This document shows positions 54,862-64,000 of a stretch of DNA of 64,000 nt, in pieces. The stretch is from the NCBI RefSeq assembly GCF_000518705.1, contig NZ_JAEC01000006.1, forward strand, positions 222,677 through 286,676, read 5' to 3'. The notes below the pieces were generated by a model. That model saw nothing but the letters and a program-made list of their open reading frames with translations, ran no database searches and was not told the origin of the DNA. The stretch is from Shewanella colwelliana ATCC 39565. GTDB lineage: Bacteria > Pseudomonadota > Gammaproteobacteria > Enterobacterales > Shewanellaceae. The position numbers and the translations under genes were made by a program. Numbering within the stretch: position 1 is the first letter of the stretch; each line of letters opens with the position of its first letter.

Positions 54862-56019
54862 TTAGCGCGTTAAGTCTGCAATGATTCGCCATTGCCTGCG
54901 GCCCATTTCAAGTATCACCCCGACTGCTAACCCAGCAGCGGTGTTCACCAGTAAACAGATAGCGGCGGTTGATAAAATCACCACAATACAAAAGGGCTTT
55001 CCGTCGATAAATCGTTTTGACCAAGCCAGTTGCGTCCCCGCGATGGCCAATAGGCTACCCAATACTGCCAGCGGAATAAGCGATAATAGTCTGGTGATTG
55101 CCTCTCCCCAAAATGCGGCTATGAGTAAACAGCTAGCCCCAAATATTACAGGAGCCAACCAGGTGCGCGCGCCAAAGTGATGCTGCACAGCGAGGCCTCC
55201 TGCACCGTGGCACATGGCTGTCGCACCTATGGGAGCTAACAATAAGTTAGCCCAGCCAGAGCTGGTGGCAAGCCGTTTGGGGCTGAATCTATCATTGAAT
55301 TGGCTATTGTCTTCTGGGAATTTATCTTTGGCCATTGCAGAGGTTGCAATGACCGCATTGGTGAGGGTCAATGCCAATTGGGGCAGCACTAATAGCACCG
55401 CAGCAGAACTCCACTCGTTAAACGTTGGCCAACTCAGCTGCCATTGATTTTGAGCTGAAATAGCAAAGCTTGGCGCAATATCGCTAGTAAACTGCCATAT
55501 CATCCCTAATGCCAAAACCAAAGGCATTGCAAGGAAGGGCAAGGGTAAGTAGCGGCTTAATAGTAGTGCCAAGAAGGCAAACAGCCCGATAAACCAGCTA
55601 TCAGTGATCATCTGTCCGCCCATCCAGATAAGTTGGATACCTATGGCCAGTTGAATACCAATGCTCACCGCTGGTGATAACTGTTTGGCCATCCAGCTGA
55701 TGGCACCGCTGTATGCCAGCAGCAGTAAAATGACACCCATCATGATGCCGCTGGCTTGCAGCATGCCTGGGGTGAGTCCTTGTGCGATAACCAGGGCCGT
55801 AATGACTTTCATGGGTTGAACCGGCATAGGCCGTCGATAGTAGAAAGCAGTGAACAAGGCAAACAGGCCAAAACCGGTGAAGATCCCTTGGGGCGAAAAT
55901 TGGTTTAGTGCGATCAGTGCGAGGACTAAGGGTAAAAAAGTACCTAAATCGGCAAAAGCGCCGCCGAGCTCTCCTGAATATTTGTTGAAGGTGCCAAAAG
56001 GAGTCGTTTTACATCTCAT
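54862..56019 (-). CDS. MOT1-like molybdate/sulfate transporter
   Basis: This 385-residue membrane transporter of the SulP-related MOT1 group has about ten hydrophobic helices. Hallmark motifs are RRPMPVQPMKVITA and AMCHGAGGLAVQHHFGARTW. The latter is the CHGAGGLAxQ...FGAR signature of plant and bacterial MOT1 molybdate carriers. It ends convergent to psrABC, whose first subunit needs molybdenum. A role in molybdate supply is likely but inferred from position, and sulfate is an alternative substrate. Confidence 0.85.
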   Translation of the reverse strand: MRCKTTPFGTFNKYSGELGGAFADLGTFLPLVLALIALNQFSPQGIFTGFGLFALFTAFYYRRPMPVQPMKVITALVIAQGLTPGMLQASGIMMGVILLLLAYSGAISWMAKQLSPAVSIGIQLAIGIQLIWMGGQMITDSWFIGLFAFLALLLSRYLPLPFLAMPLVLALGMIWQFTSDIAPSFAISAQNQWQLSWPTFNEWSSAAVLLVLPQLALTLTNAVIATSAMAKDKFPEDNSQFNDRFSPKRLATSSGWANLLLAPIGATAMCHGAGGLAVQHHFGARTWLAPVIFGASCLLIAAFWGEAITRLLSLIPLAVLGSLLAIAGTQLAWSKRFIDGKPFCIVVILSTAAICLLVNTAAGLAVGVILEMGRRQWRIIADLTR

Positions 56020-56134
56020 AAAGCTTGCCGTAAGAAATTATCACCATGGACATTACAAGTTTAATGCCAAAATTTAGATGGGGTTACACGGCAATAGGGA
56101 GCCAAAGCGGCGATTTGTAAGGAGGCGTCGAGAC

Positions 56135-56179
56135 AAAATGGCCAACTCGATGCTGTCCCTGTATCGAATTGGCCATTTT
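56135..56179 (-). terminator. terminator of the giant adhesin gene
   Basis: Long arms (AAAATGGCCAA...CTCGA / TCGA...TTGGCCATTTT) lie 21 bases beyond the adhesin stop on the minus strand and end in TTTT. Confidence 0.8.
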
Positions 56180-56199
56180 AGTGGTTGCTGATATTGGCG

Positions 56200-59100
56200 T
56201 TACGTTTGGTTATGCATGTCGTTGAGTGCATTGTGCAGCAGTTCGTCATCATTGAGTTGATGGTCCACATCGTCCATAGGATCATCGATTATCACTGCAT
56301 GCTCGCCTTTATGTGAGTCTTCATCATCAGCCAGCGGGTTGTCGAAATGATCATGGGCCAAGGTGTCAAGCATATCACTGTCCACATCATGACTGGCTAA
56401 CGTGGTGACATCCGGCAGAGCGGCCATCATGGGGGTATCTGTAGGTGAGGTAATATCTCCTTGAGTCAGACCCACCATATGTAGGTAGTGATCGACAGGT
56501 GCCGCAGGCAAAGGGAGTGCAGCATGAGCTAACTCTGCGTCGGTCTCTGTCTCTGCTTTGGCGACGGCTGGACTATCTGCTTGATGATCTATGGTGTCAC
56601 CGGATAGGTCGAGGTCATCAATTGTCACCCTTGTTACCTCATCGTTTTGCGGTGCATCATGCATCACAGGTGCAGCATGGCTGGGAGATGGAGCTATCGA
56701 GGTGTCTGGTGTGACCGTCATGCCGACAAGTTGAGTGGTACTTTGGTTCTGTCCACTGCGACCGTGAATGTATGTCACATCAAGATTCACTTTTACATCA
56801 ACATTGGACGCATGTGCATCATGATACACAACTTGAAATACGTCATGATGTTCTTCTGAGGTTGTTTGCCCAGCCCAATGGGTGCCGCCTGTCGCCTTAT
56901 TACCGGCAGTCGGAGCTTGACTATAAACATAGTCCACGTGGCCAGTTACGGGATCGATGGTTAAGGTACCGTATTGGCCTTGCAAACTGGTTGAAGTATG
57001 ACCGTGGCCATCAGTGATTGCCCACCCAGCGCCAGATAAACTAGGGGTGAGCTGTTGTATTATTGGAGGTGCAACCAGATCGCCTGAGATATGTGAGCCA
57101 ATGCTACCACTACCTGTTGGTGTAGGGGGGGTCTTAAAGCTCAAAGTGGGTACAGGGTTAGCGCTATCGCTAATAAACAGAGGGCTGTGTATTGATGCTA
57201 AATTCCCCGCTAAATCTTGAACCGATGCGGTGATATCAACCGTTCCCCCTGGCAGCGCCTGAACCTCCGCTGCGGTTAATGAAGTGTGCCAAGCGCCTTG
57301 AGTTACCACGGCTTGATGCTGCTGACCCGCAATCGTTACTGTAACCGTTTGCCCATCTTCAACGCCAGATACTGTACCGGTTATATCAATCGCTTGCTGG
57401 TGTTCGCTGGCGTCAATGATGTTGTCGCTGGTGATTGGGTTAACCCTAATGGCTGCGTTAGTATCGGTGCTGTAGTGATGATTATCCGCCGCAGTAGCGT
57501 TGTTTCCTGCTGTATCCTTTATGGTGACTGATGCACTAATGTTGGAGTGGTTGCTTAGTTGATTGGCTGGGATGTCGATTGAGAATCTATGTTGTGCATC
57601 CACGGCGCCAGTGTATGTGTGTGTGCCTAGTGTAAGGGTGATATTATCGCCAACGCTGACTTCACTCCCTACAGTACCTGTGACTGGCACGCTGCCACTG
57701 AGCTCGGCCTGATTGAGCACGTCATCAGCAGTGATAGGGTCAAGGCTAATGTGTGGCGCTGCTATATTAGTGTCTAGCGTAAAATCAATACTGGTGGCTT
57801 TTGATGCGTGCCCAGCGCTGTCAGTTTGCCTTACCTGTAGCTGATTAAGTCCCTCGACAGGAGTAAATTGGCTGCTCCAATGAGCACCACCATCTGTGGA
57901 ATACTCCACCTGCATTCCAGCGGTTTGACCTGAGATGCTAAGCGCCCCATCTTGAGTGATCAAGTCTGTTGCCGAGCTGCCGGTATCATGGGCCAGCGAG
58001 ACTGCTAATGGCGCAATAATGATCGGGGCTTGATAAGGGTCTATATGAATAGTTAAGTTGTTCTGACTATTGTCTGCATAATCACCATTCGTGTCTGAGA
58101 CGCGGTAGATAAGATTAGGCACTTGCCCGCTAAATTGACTGTTAGGGGTAAAGGTGTAGTCGCCGTTGGCTGAAATTGCGATAACCCCAACACCAGTAAT
58201 GTTATGAGTTTGCCCAGCTTGAACCGTTATATAGTGATGCGTTACTGGGTCTTGAAATTGCACATCATGAAGCACTAACTGTGCGCCATCATCAACATCC
58301 GTAGCACCCTGCAGTAAGTTGCCTGTAACGGGGCCGTTATTCTGCTGAGAATGTGGATTAAAACTGTGGATGATTGGACGATCACTGGTGCCTGTGACGA
58401 CGACTTGAGCTTGCTGCTGCGATGTCTGCACATTGCTACCAGCTCCTTGTTGTAGCTCATACTTAATGTCAACTTTTAAGGCGACGCCGTTGGCCAAATG
58501 GTTGTAGCTATTGTGCGCCGGATCGACCTGTAATGTATGGCCATCGCTTGCTAGCATAAAGCCATCGGGTACCTGATTAGTGTAATGAACGCCGTCGGTC
58601 GAAAATTGCATGTGGCTTACTATGCCACTGCTCAGTCCACCGAGTAAATCGAGAGATTTACCCGCTCCACCTTCATTAACGCTCAAGCTCGGTGTGTCAT
58701 CATGGCCATGAATTTGAACATTAATGGTGTGGCTAGCAGTGCCATCTGGAGAGGTAACCGTAAAGGTGTCAGTCACCACTTGGCCATTAACCAAGCCATT
58801 GGTTGGTGCTAAGTTGTTGTTTAGGTTGTATGTCCAGTGGCCATCGGCATCAAGGCTGAGCTCGCCATATTGACCCGCTAACTGACTGATTGTGGCAAAC
58901 TGATTTTCGCCACTGTCGACATCTGTCAGTGTTAACTGCCCCGTCAGACGACTCGTTGCACCATCTTCGAAGATATCGACGTTTGATGATGCTCGTGACT
59001 GACCATTAATAAGGGCGGAATCATTCACCGCCGCAAGAGTCGTACTTGCACTGGTGTGGGTTATTCCGCCGTGTGCATCTTTGACGTCATAGCTAAAGTG

Positions 59101-62100
59101 CACCGCGCCGTTGTAGTCTTTCTCTGGCGTAAAGGTGAAGGTGCCATCGCCATTAATTAATATCGAACCATGGTCAGACTGAAGGTTTTCAATGGTTAGT
59201 TTACCGACGTCATTGGCATCCACATCTACAGTATTTGCCAACAGTTGGGCGGTAGTCAGCGTTTGGCGTGTATCTTCGCTCGCATTTGCAAGCACCACTT
59301 CAGATGAACAGTAAGGTCTGTCGTTACTGCCATGAATGGTGATAACAATGTCATGGGTGGTGCCGTCTTTCGAGCGGATTGTGATGGTATCGGTGAGTGA
59401 CTGCCCATCCCCCAATTTATCAATGGCCGTTCCTGCAGTACCGGGCATGGCACCATTATGCCGACTACCTGCATTGACATTATAGTGCCAGTTGCCGTCC
59501 GCGTTTAAAATAAGGCGGCCGTAACTGCCGTGATAAGTGTAACCCTGAGTACCTACTTGGTTAGTATCAAATTCATTTTCACCGGTATCTAGGTCTGTGA
59601 TATTTAATTTCCCATCAGCGTATAACATGGCGCCGGTTAAATACCCCATGCCTGCATGGGCTTGGTCGGGTGACATATCTTTACCTGCTGTGTTTTCAGA
59701 AACATCGCCAGTATCAACACCAGTTATGATTGCGGCATCATTTGAGCCCTGCACGTTGATTTGAATATGCTTAGTTGCTGTTGAACCATCGCTTGAGATA
59801 GCGACAATATCAAAACCTTCTGCTTGGTTTTGCCCAGCGACGAGGCGGTCGGCTTTGCTTGGATCTACATCGTAATGCCAACTACCGTCTCTTTTTACAG
59901 AAAACGTCCCGAAATTTCCGGCCAGAGTTCGCGCTTCAAAATGCACGCTGTCATCTTTATCAACATCGTGTGCTTGTAATGTGCCCGATAGGGAGGTTTT
60001 TTGATCTTCAATGGCAGTGCCTATCGATGCTGTTAATGAATCAGGAGTATCGATAATGACGCTATCTTCTGTGCCTTTAATCGTCGCTGTAATAGGAATA
60101 CGCGTGCCATCTGCGGTGATCAATGTCATGTGATCGGTGAGACTTTGACCATCTTTTAATTGTTGAATTTCAGGGTGATTATTATTTGCGATATAAAGCC
60201 ATTTATTATGTCCATCACCAGCATGTGTGGTCACAAATGAACCGTGAGTACCCTGTAGATTCATTGCAAAATTGGCAGGGACGCTATGCTCTACACCATT
60301 AACTTCAATTTTGACAATTTGCGCATCTGCTTGACCATCGGTGTCAGTAATATCAAGATTTTTCCAATAGGAAGTTAACGTATGAGAAGCGGGACGGCTA
60401 AGATGATCTTCAACCACTTCGTTGCTAGATAACGCACTCGCAAGTACTGAAGCATCATTGACAGCAACTAAATTGATCGTTGCGTCTGTGTGTGTAGCTC
60501 CGCCGTGGCGATCAATGACATCATAGGTAAAGTGCACATCTCCGTTGTAGTCTTTTTCTGGCGTAAAGGTGAAACTGCCATCGGTATTGGTACTGATTGT
60601 CCCATGATCGGCGGTTAGGTTATGGACTCGAAGCCAGCCCCGATCGTTGTTATCGGCATCACTGGCATGGGCTAACAAATCCTGTTGGGTTAAGATAACC
60701 TGTGTATCTTCATTGGCTTGGGTCAACACAAGTCCACTGGTTACAGTCGGTGCATCATTACTACCATGCACCGCTACAGAAACCGTTTTACTCACTTTGC
60801 TTCCATCAGTCGATAACGCTTCGATGGTGAAATGCTCGTTCCATTCATCACCTTGCCCTAATGCTCCTGCTTTTGACTCATCGACAATGTAGTGCCACTG
60901 ACCATTGGCATCTATTGAGAACGCACCATATTTCCCAGTTGTTTGAGTAATGGCCCAGCTCACTGAATCATGAGTATCACTATCATGAGCCTGTAGTTGA
61001 CCGCTGACTTGTGCGCCTGTTGATTGATGCTCAATCACATCACCAATATGATTGGGTGAATCGATGATAACGTGATCTTCGGTCCCTTTAATTTCGACAG
61101 ATAAGGACTGGCGAGTGCCATCAGGGGCGACTAAAGTAATACTTTCGTGTAAAGATTCTCCTTCTTTTAAGCCTTGAATTGAAGTGTTTGTATTATCGCC
61201 GTTATAGAGCCAAGCGAGTTCACCTTTGTGAGCACCAGAGGCGACAGTGATTAATTCAAATTTACCATATTGGGTATCGATATCGATGGGCGATCCGACT
61301 TGCCAAGAGTAGGTATTCCCTCCAAATTCAATGTTAACGTGATCGACTTTATTGTCAGTATCGGTAATCGTCAATTGATGCCATTGTGACATTGAATAAC
61401 TATTGCCGCCAAAATTACCATAAGAGCTCACTCCTGGGTCAACATCTTCTTTGGCTACTGCTGTGGTAATTCCACCAAATACTGTATGGTCATCGACCGC
61501 AGCTAAGTTGGTGGTTGCGCCAGTGTGGGTCACACCACCGTGGGCATCTTTGACGTCATAGCTAAAATGCACCTCGCCGTTGTAGTCTTTTTCTGGCGAG
61601 AAGGTAAAGGTGCCATCTTGGTTGTCTCGAATGGAGCCATGGTTGGCAATCAAGTTAGCGACGGTAAGCTGACCTTGGTCGTTACCATCAATATCGGTTG
61701 CATGCGCCAGCAAATCAGCCGCAGTAATGGTTTGAACAGAGTCTTCCTTGCCTGAGTTTAACTGCACTTCACTTGATACTGTCGGGGCGTCATTAGTGCC
61801 GTGGATGGTAATGACGATATCGTGGGTGGTGCCATCTTTAGAGTGCACCGTCACGGTATCCGTTAAGGTTTCGCCTTTACCTAAGTGCTGGATTTCAGGT
61901 TTGCGGTTATCTATGTAGTAATTCCAGTTTCCTTTTGGGTCAATTGCCAATTGGCCACCCAGCGATGATGAATATGGCCGCCACTCTGGGTGCGTTGCTG
62001 CTGAGATAAGGGTTTTAAAATCAAAGCCTGATTCATCCTTGTCGGGGTCGATAGCAGATAATGAGCCTTGAGTCTCCAATTTATAGGCGTAGTTTCCTTG

Positions 62101-64000
62101 CTCGCTGGCATGAGGGTTTAGGTCTTCAGTAACACTACCTGTATCAATGCCTGCAATAACCGCATTATCTTGTACCGCCGCTAAAGTGGTACTGGCGCCA
62201 GTATGAGTCATGCCGCCGTGTGCATCTTTGACGTCATAGCTAAAGTGCACCGCGCCGTTATAGTCTTTTTCTGGGGTAAAAGTGAAGGTACCATCGACAT
62301 TTGACGCAATTGAACCGTGGTCAGCCTGTAGGTTTTCAATGGATAATTTGCCAATATCGTTGTCATCAATGTCGGTAGTATTGGCAAGCAATTGTGCAGA
62401 GGTGAGGACAATTTGGCTGTCTTCTAAGCCATTGGCTAAACGTACTTCAGCTGTTGCGACGGGGGCATCGTTGGTGCCGTGAACGGTCACTGTGATATCT
62501 TTATGTGCACTGCCATCGATAGATTCAACGGTAAAGGTTTGCTGGAAGCTTTCCCCTGCGCCTAAATGTTGGACTTTATCATTCTCAATATTGTATGACC
62601 AATGGCCTTGTGCGTTGATACTGAACCGACCACCTTCGGCGGTGGTGATGGTTTGTGCAATAAAACCGGCTTGGTCATGATCGGGGTCAATTACGTGTAA
62701 CGTGCCACCACTGCTGAGCTGATTGGTGGTATTGCCAAAGGAAGTGTGATCTTCATAAACATGATTATTGAGGCTGGAGTAGGGCGTCACTTCAATTTTT
62801 GCTTGGTTATCTTCGCCGGTCACCTTCACCATAATGGTGAGCTTTTGACCATCACTGGTTCCGACTTCGTAGGGGAGTTCCATCGACTCGCCAGCATGTA
62901 GGCTACCAATGAGATCGTCCGCATGACGATTGGTACCAGCATCTAATCTGAATTGATAAGTGCCATTAGGCCAAACATCAAGGTGACCAGGTGCAAAACC
63001 TTGACCTAAATACTTCCCGCTAAAAACAAACTGAGTGTTATCACCACTATCAGGATCAATCAGCTGAAGCTGGCCTCTATAGGATTTAAATTCACTATCA
63101 AGCGCTTGTGTTTCAGTAAGCTGAATGACATTAGAGACCAGTGTCGCTTTATCGTCTGTCCCAGCAATCGTAAGTGTGGCGGTTTGTTGCGTACTTCCAC
63201 CATGACCATCTTCTACTTGATAGGTGATAGCCACCTTTTGCGACTGACCATTTGCTAAATGATTAAATGCGGCATCAGTGGAGTCAACAATCAACGTATG
63301 CCCATCAGCACCTAAGGTAATGCCCGTTGGCAGTTGACCCGACTGAGGTTGACCATCGATGGCATATTCAAGGTGGCTGATGGTTAAAGCGTCGCCCTCT
63401 TTATCTGTGGCACCTAATAGCAGATTGAGGGTGTGATGATTATCGGCCCCCTCACTGACGCTGTCTGTTAAAGGCGTCACATCAGGGTTGTCGTTAACCG
63501 CAGCTAAGTTGGTGGTTGCGCCAGTGTGGGTCACACCACCGTGGGCATCCTTAACATCATAGCTAAAATGCACATCGCCGTTATAGTCTTTTTCTGGGGT
63601 GAAAGTGAAGGTGCCATCGCCATTAATTAATATCGAACCATGGTCGGCGTGTAGGTTTTCAATGGTTAGTTTACCGGCATCGTTTTTATCGACATCGACG
63701 GTATTCGCTAATAATTGCGCAGTGGTTAAGGTTTGGCGTGTATCTTCACTGCCATTTGCAAGCACAACTTCAGATGAACAGTAAGGTCTGTCGTTACTGC
63801 CGTGAATGGTGATAACAATATCGTGTGTTGCACCATCTTTTGAATGGACTGTAATCGTATCGGTTAAGCTTTGGCCTTCACCAAGCTGGTCAATCGCGGT
63901 ACCACGCGTTGTGGGTCTAGCACCTATACCTGATAGATGCCCAGCATCGGCATGGTAATGCCAGGTGCCATCGGTGAGTAAGATTAGATCGCCATAGGTG
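56200..64000 (-). CDS. C-terminal part of a giant VCBS/tandem-95 repeat surface adhesin
   Basis: The frame enters from the right edge and runs about 2,600 codons to the stop at 56200; the true start lies beyond 64000. A start near 63765 would only be internal. From the N-terminal side there are alternating VCBS-like modules (ending IHGTNDAP or IHGSNDRP) and five tandem-95/cadherin-like modules (FTPEKDYNG, HFSYDVKDAHGG). Two bacterial Ig-like modules (DPITADDV, TVSGVEDGQTVTV) and an acidic Asp/His-rich tail of about 150 residues follow. This is the layout of BapA/LapA-type biofilm adhesins exported by type I secretion. I see no RTX nonapeptides in the visible part. Secretion genes are not in the window. 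Confidence 0.9.
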   Translation of the reverse strand, partial: TYGDLILLTDGTWHYHADAGHLSGIGARPTTRGTAIDQLGEGQSLTDTITVHSKDGATHDIVITIHGSNDRPYCSSEVVLANGSEDTRQTLTTAQLLANTVDVDKNDAGKLTIENLHADHGSILINGDGTFTFTPEKDYNGDVHFSYDVKDAHGGVTHTGATTNLAAVNDNPDVTPLTDSVSEGADNHHTLNLLLGATDKEGDALTISHLEYAIDGQPQSGQLPTGITLGADGHTLIVDSTDAAFNHLANGQSQKVAITYQVEDGHGGSTQQTATLTIAGTDDKATLVSNVIQLTETQALDSEFKSYRGQLQLIDPDSGDNTQFVFSGKYLGQGFAPGHLDVWPNGTYQFRLDAGTNRHADDLIGSLHAGESMELPYEVGTSDGQKLTIMVKVTGEDNQAKIEVTPYSSLNNHVYEDHTSFGNTTNQLSSGGTLHVIDPDHDQAGFIAQTITTAEGGRFSINAQGHWSYNIENDKVQHLGAGESFQQTFTVESIDGSAHKDITVTVHGTNDAPVATAEVRLANGLEDSQIVLTSAQLLANTTDIDDNDIGKLSIENLQADHGSIASNVDGTFTFTPEKDYNGAVHFSYDVKDAHGGMTHTGASTTLAAVQDNAVIAGIDTGSVTEDLNPHASEQGNYAYKLETQGSLSAIDPDKDESGFDFKTLISAATHPEWRPYSSSLGGQLAIDPKGNWNYYIDNRKPEIQHLGKGETLTDTVTVHSKDGTTHDIVITIHGTNDAPTVSSEVQLNSGKEDSVQTITAADLLAHATDIDGNDQGQLTVANLIANHGSIRDNQDGTFTFSPEKDYNGEVHFSYDVKDAHGGVTHTGATTNLAAVDDHTVFGGITTAVAKEDVDPGVSSYGNFGGNSYSMSQWHQLTITDTDNKVDHVNIEFGGNTYSWQVGSPIDIDTQYGKFELITVASGAHKGELAWLYNGDNTNTSIQGLKEGESLHESITLVAPDGTRQSLSVEIKGTEDHVIIDSPNHIGDVIEHQSTGAQVSGQLQAHDSDTHDSVSWAITQTTGKYGAFSIDANGQWHYIVDESKAGALGQGDEWNEHFTIEALSTDGSKVSKTVSVAVHGSNDAPTVTSGLVLTQANEDTQVILTQQDLLAHASDADNNDRGWLRVHNLTADHGTISTNTDGSFTFTPEKDYNGDVHFTYDVIDRHGGATHTDATINLVAVNDASVLASALSSNEVVEDHLSRPASHTLTSYWKNLDITDTDGQADAQIVKIEVNGVEHSVPANFAMNLQGTHGSFVTTHAGDGHNKWLYIANNNHPEIQQLKDGQSLTDHMTLITADGTRIPITATIKGTEDSVIIDTPDSLTASIGTAIEDQKTSLSGTLQAHDVDKDDSVHFEARTLAGNFGTFSVKRDGSWHYDVDPSKADRLVAGQNQAEGFDIVAISSDGSTATKHIQINVQGSNDAAIITGVDTGDVSENTAGKDMSPDQAHAGMGYLTGAMLYADGKLNITDLDTGENEFDTNQVGTQGYTYHGSYGRLILNADGNWHYNVNAGSRHNGAMPGTAGTAIDKLGDGQSLTDTITIRSKDGTTHDIVITIHGSNDRPYCSSEVVLANASEDTRQTLTTAQLLANTVDVDANDVGKLTIENLQSDHGSILINGDGTFTFTPEKDYNGAVHFSYDVKDAHGGITHTSASTTLAAVNDSALINGQSRASSNVDIFEDGATSRLTGQLTLTDVDSGENQFATISQLAGQYGELSLDADGHWTYNLNNNLAPTNGLVNGQVVTDTFTVTSPDGTASHTINVQIHGHDDTPSLSVNEGGAGKSLDLLGGLSSGIVSHMQFSTDGVHYTNQVPDGFMLASDGHTLQVDPAHNSYNHLANGVALKVDIKYELQQGAGSNVQTSQQQAQVVVTGTSDRPIIHSFNPHSQQNNGPVTGNLLQGATDVDDGAQLVLHDVQFQDPVTHHYITVQAGQTHNITGVGVIAISANGDYTFTPNSQFSGQVPNLIYRVSDTNGDYADNSQNNLTIHIDPYQAPIIIAPLAVSLAHDTGSSATDLITQDGALSISGQTAGMQVEYSTDGGAHWSSQFTPVEGLNQLQVRQTDSAGHASKATSIDFTLDTNIAAPHISLDPITADDVLNQAELSGSVPVTGTVGSEVSVGDNITLTLGTHTYTGAVDAQHRFSIDIPANQLSNHSNISASVTIKDTAGNNATAADNHHYSTDTNAAIRVNPITSDNIIDASEHQQAIDITGTVSGVEDGQTVTVTIAGQQHQAVVTQGAWHTSLTAAEVQALPGGTVDITASVQDLAGNLASIHSPLFISDSANPVPTLSFKTPPTPTGSGSIGSHISGDLVAPPIIQQLTPSLSGAGWAITDGHGHTSTSLQGQYGTLTIDPVTGHVDYVYSQAPTAGNKATGGTHWAGQTTSEEHHDVFQVVYHDAHASNVDVKVNLDVTYIHGRSGQNQSTTQLVGMTVTPDTSIAPSPSHAAPVMHDAPQNDEVTRVTIDDLDLSGDTIDHQADSPAVAKAETETDAELAHAALPLPAAPVDHYLHMVGLTQGDITSPTDTPMMAALPDVTTLASHDVDSDMLDTLAHDHFDNPLADDEDSHKGEHAVIIDDPMDDVDHQLNDDELLHNALNDMHNQT
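59029..63790 (-). repeat. near-identical DNA repeats coding tandem-95 modules
   Basis: Five copies of a module of about 270-300 bp lie at about 59029-59300, 60452-60745, 61495-61780, 62170-62440 and 63491-63790. The first and last share long identical stretches, such as the segment around 59130-59171 and 63604-63644, and both continue into the rare PYCSSEVVLAN sequence. These are sites for recombination and copy-number change. Confidence 0.85.

Noticed and set aside
59029..63790. Long direct repeats as a possible CRISPR or phage-related array
   Set aside because: They code in-frame protein modules of one adhesin.

Overview
The window looks like chromosomal DNA of a Shewanella-type marine gammaproteobacterium. 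The clues are a GGM-tailed GroEL behind a heat-shock (sigma-32 type) promoter, a psrABC-type thiosulfate/polysulfide reductase, a pentaheme NrfA, NnrS, a DUF2999 protein, a chromosomal Qnr-type pentapeptide protein, a giant VCBS/tandem-95 adhesin, and a small terminal-inverted-repeat element of a kind I associate with Shewanella. No tRNA, rRNA, CRISPR array, integrase or transposase gene was seen. This assignment is inference from gene content only.

Layout. 1-7.5 kb: the end of an unidentified gene, a large hybrid sensor kinase, a secreted zinc metalloprotease and an unknown anchored protein. 7.7-8.8 kb: three small envelope or secreted proteins, one with a 32-residue repeat. 9-14.3 kb: an RND efflux pump with its lipoprotein adaptor, and a divergent LysR regulator. 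14.3-16.4 kb: a MATE exporter translationally coupled to a Qnr-family protein. 16.5-18.6 kb: groESL. 18.6-24.8 kb: an accessory islet. It holds a hipBA toxin-antitoxin pair behind four palindromic operators spaced exactly 50 bp apart, bracketed by copies of a repeat that carries its own terminator. Next come a large AAA ATPase with a zinc hook and possible RloC-like anticodon-nuclease residues, and a NERD-domain protein.

25-30.5 kb: a P460-like monoheme cytochrome, a thioredoxin-fold membrane protein, a DUF417/RclC-like protein, a PAP2 phosphatase, and an Omp85-like barrel with a DUF3108-like partner. 30.6-33.9 kb: a three-gene run of chemoreceptor, porin and PstS-like binding protein. 34.7-38.9 kb: an S9 peptidase, small conserved proteins, a lipoprotein and a LysR remnant. 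39-40.8 kb: an AGCS symporter under a tandem glycine riboswitch. 41-44.7 kb: a flavin reductase-like protein, lipoproteins including an unusual TonB-domain/TPR one, and a 165-bp MITE-like element that supplies the end of that gene.

44.9-54.8 kb: ppiB followed by an anaerobic nitrogen/sulfur respiration block (DUF134, NifX-like, thioredoxin-like, NnrS, NrfA, a DUF1275 protein, PsrABC). A MOT1-like molybdate transporter lies convergent to psrABC and may feed its molybdenum enzyme. 56.2-64 kb: the C-terminal 2,600 codons of a giant surface adhesin whose start lies beyond the window. The most interesting parts are the hipBA/RloC-like/NERD islet and the MATE-Qnr operon.
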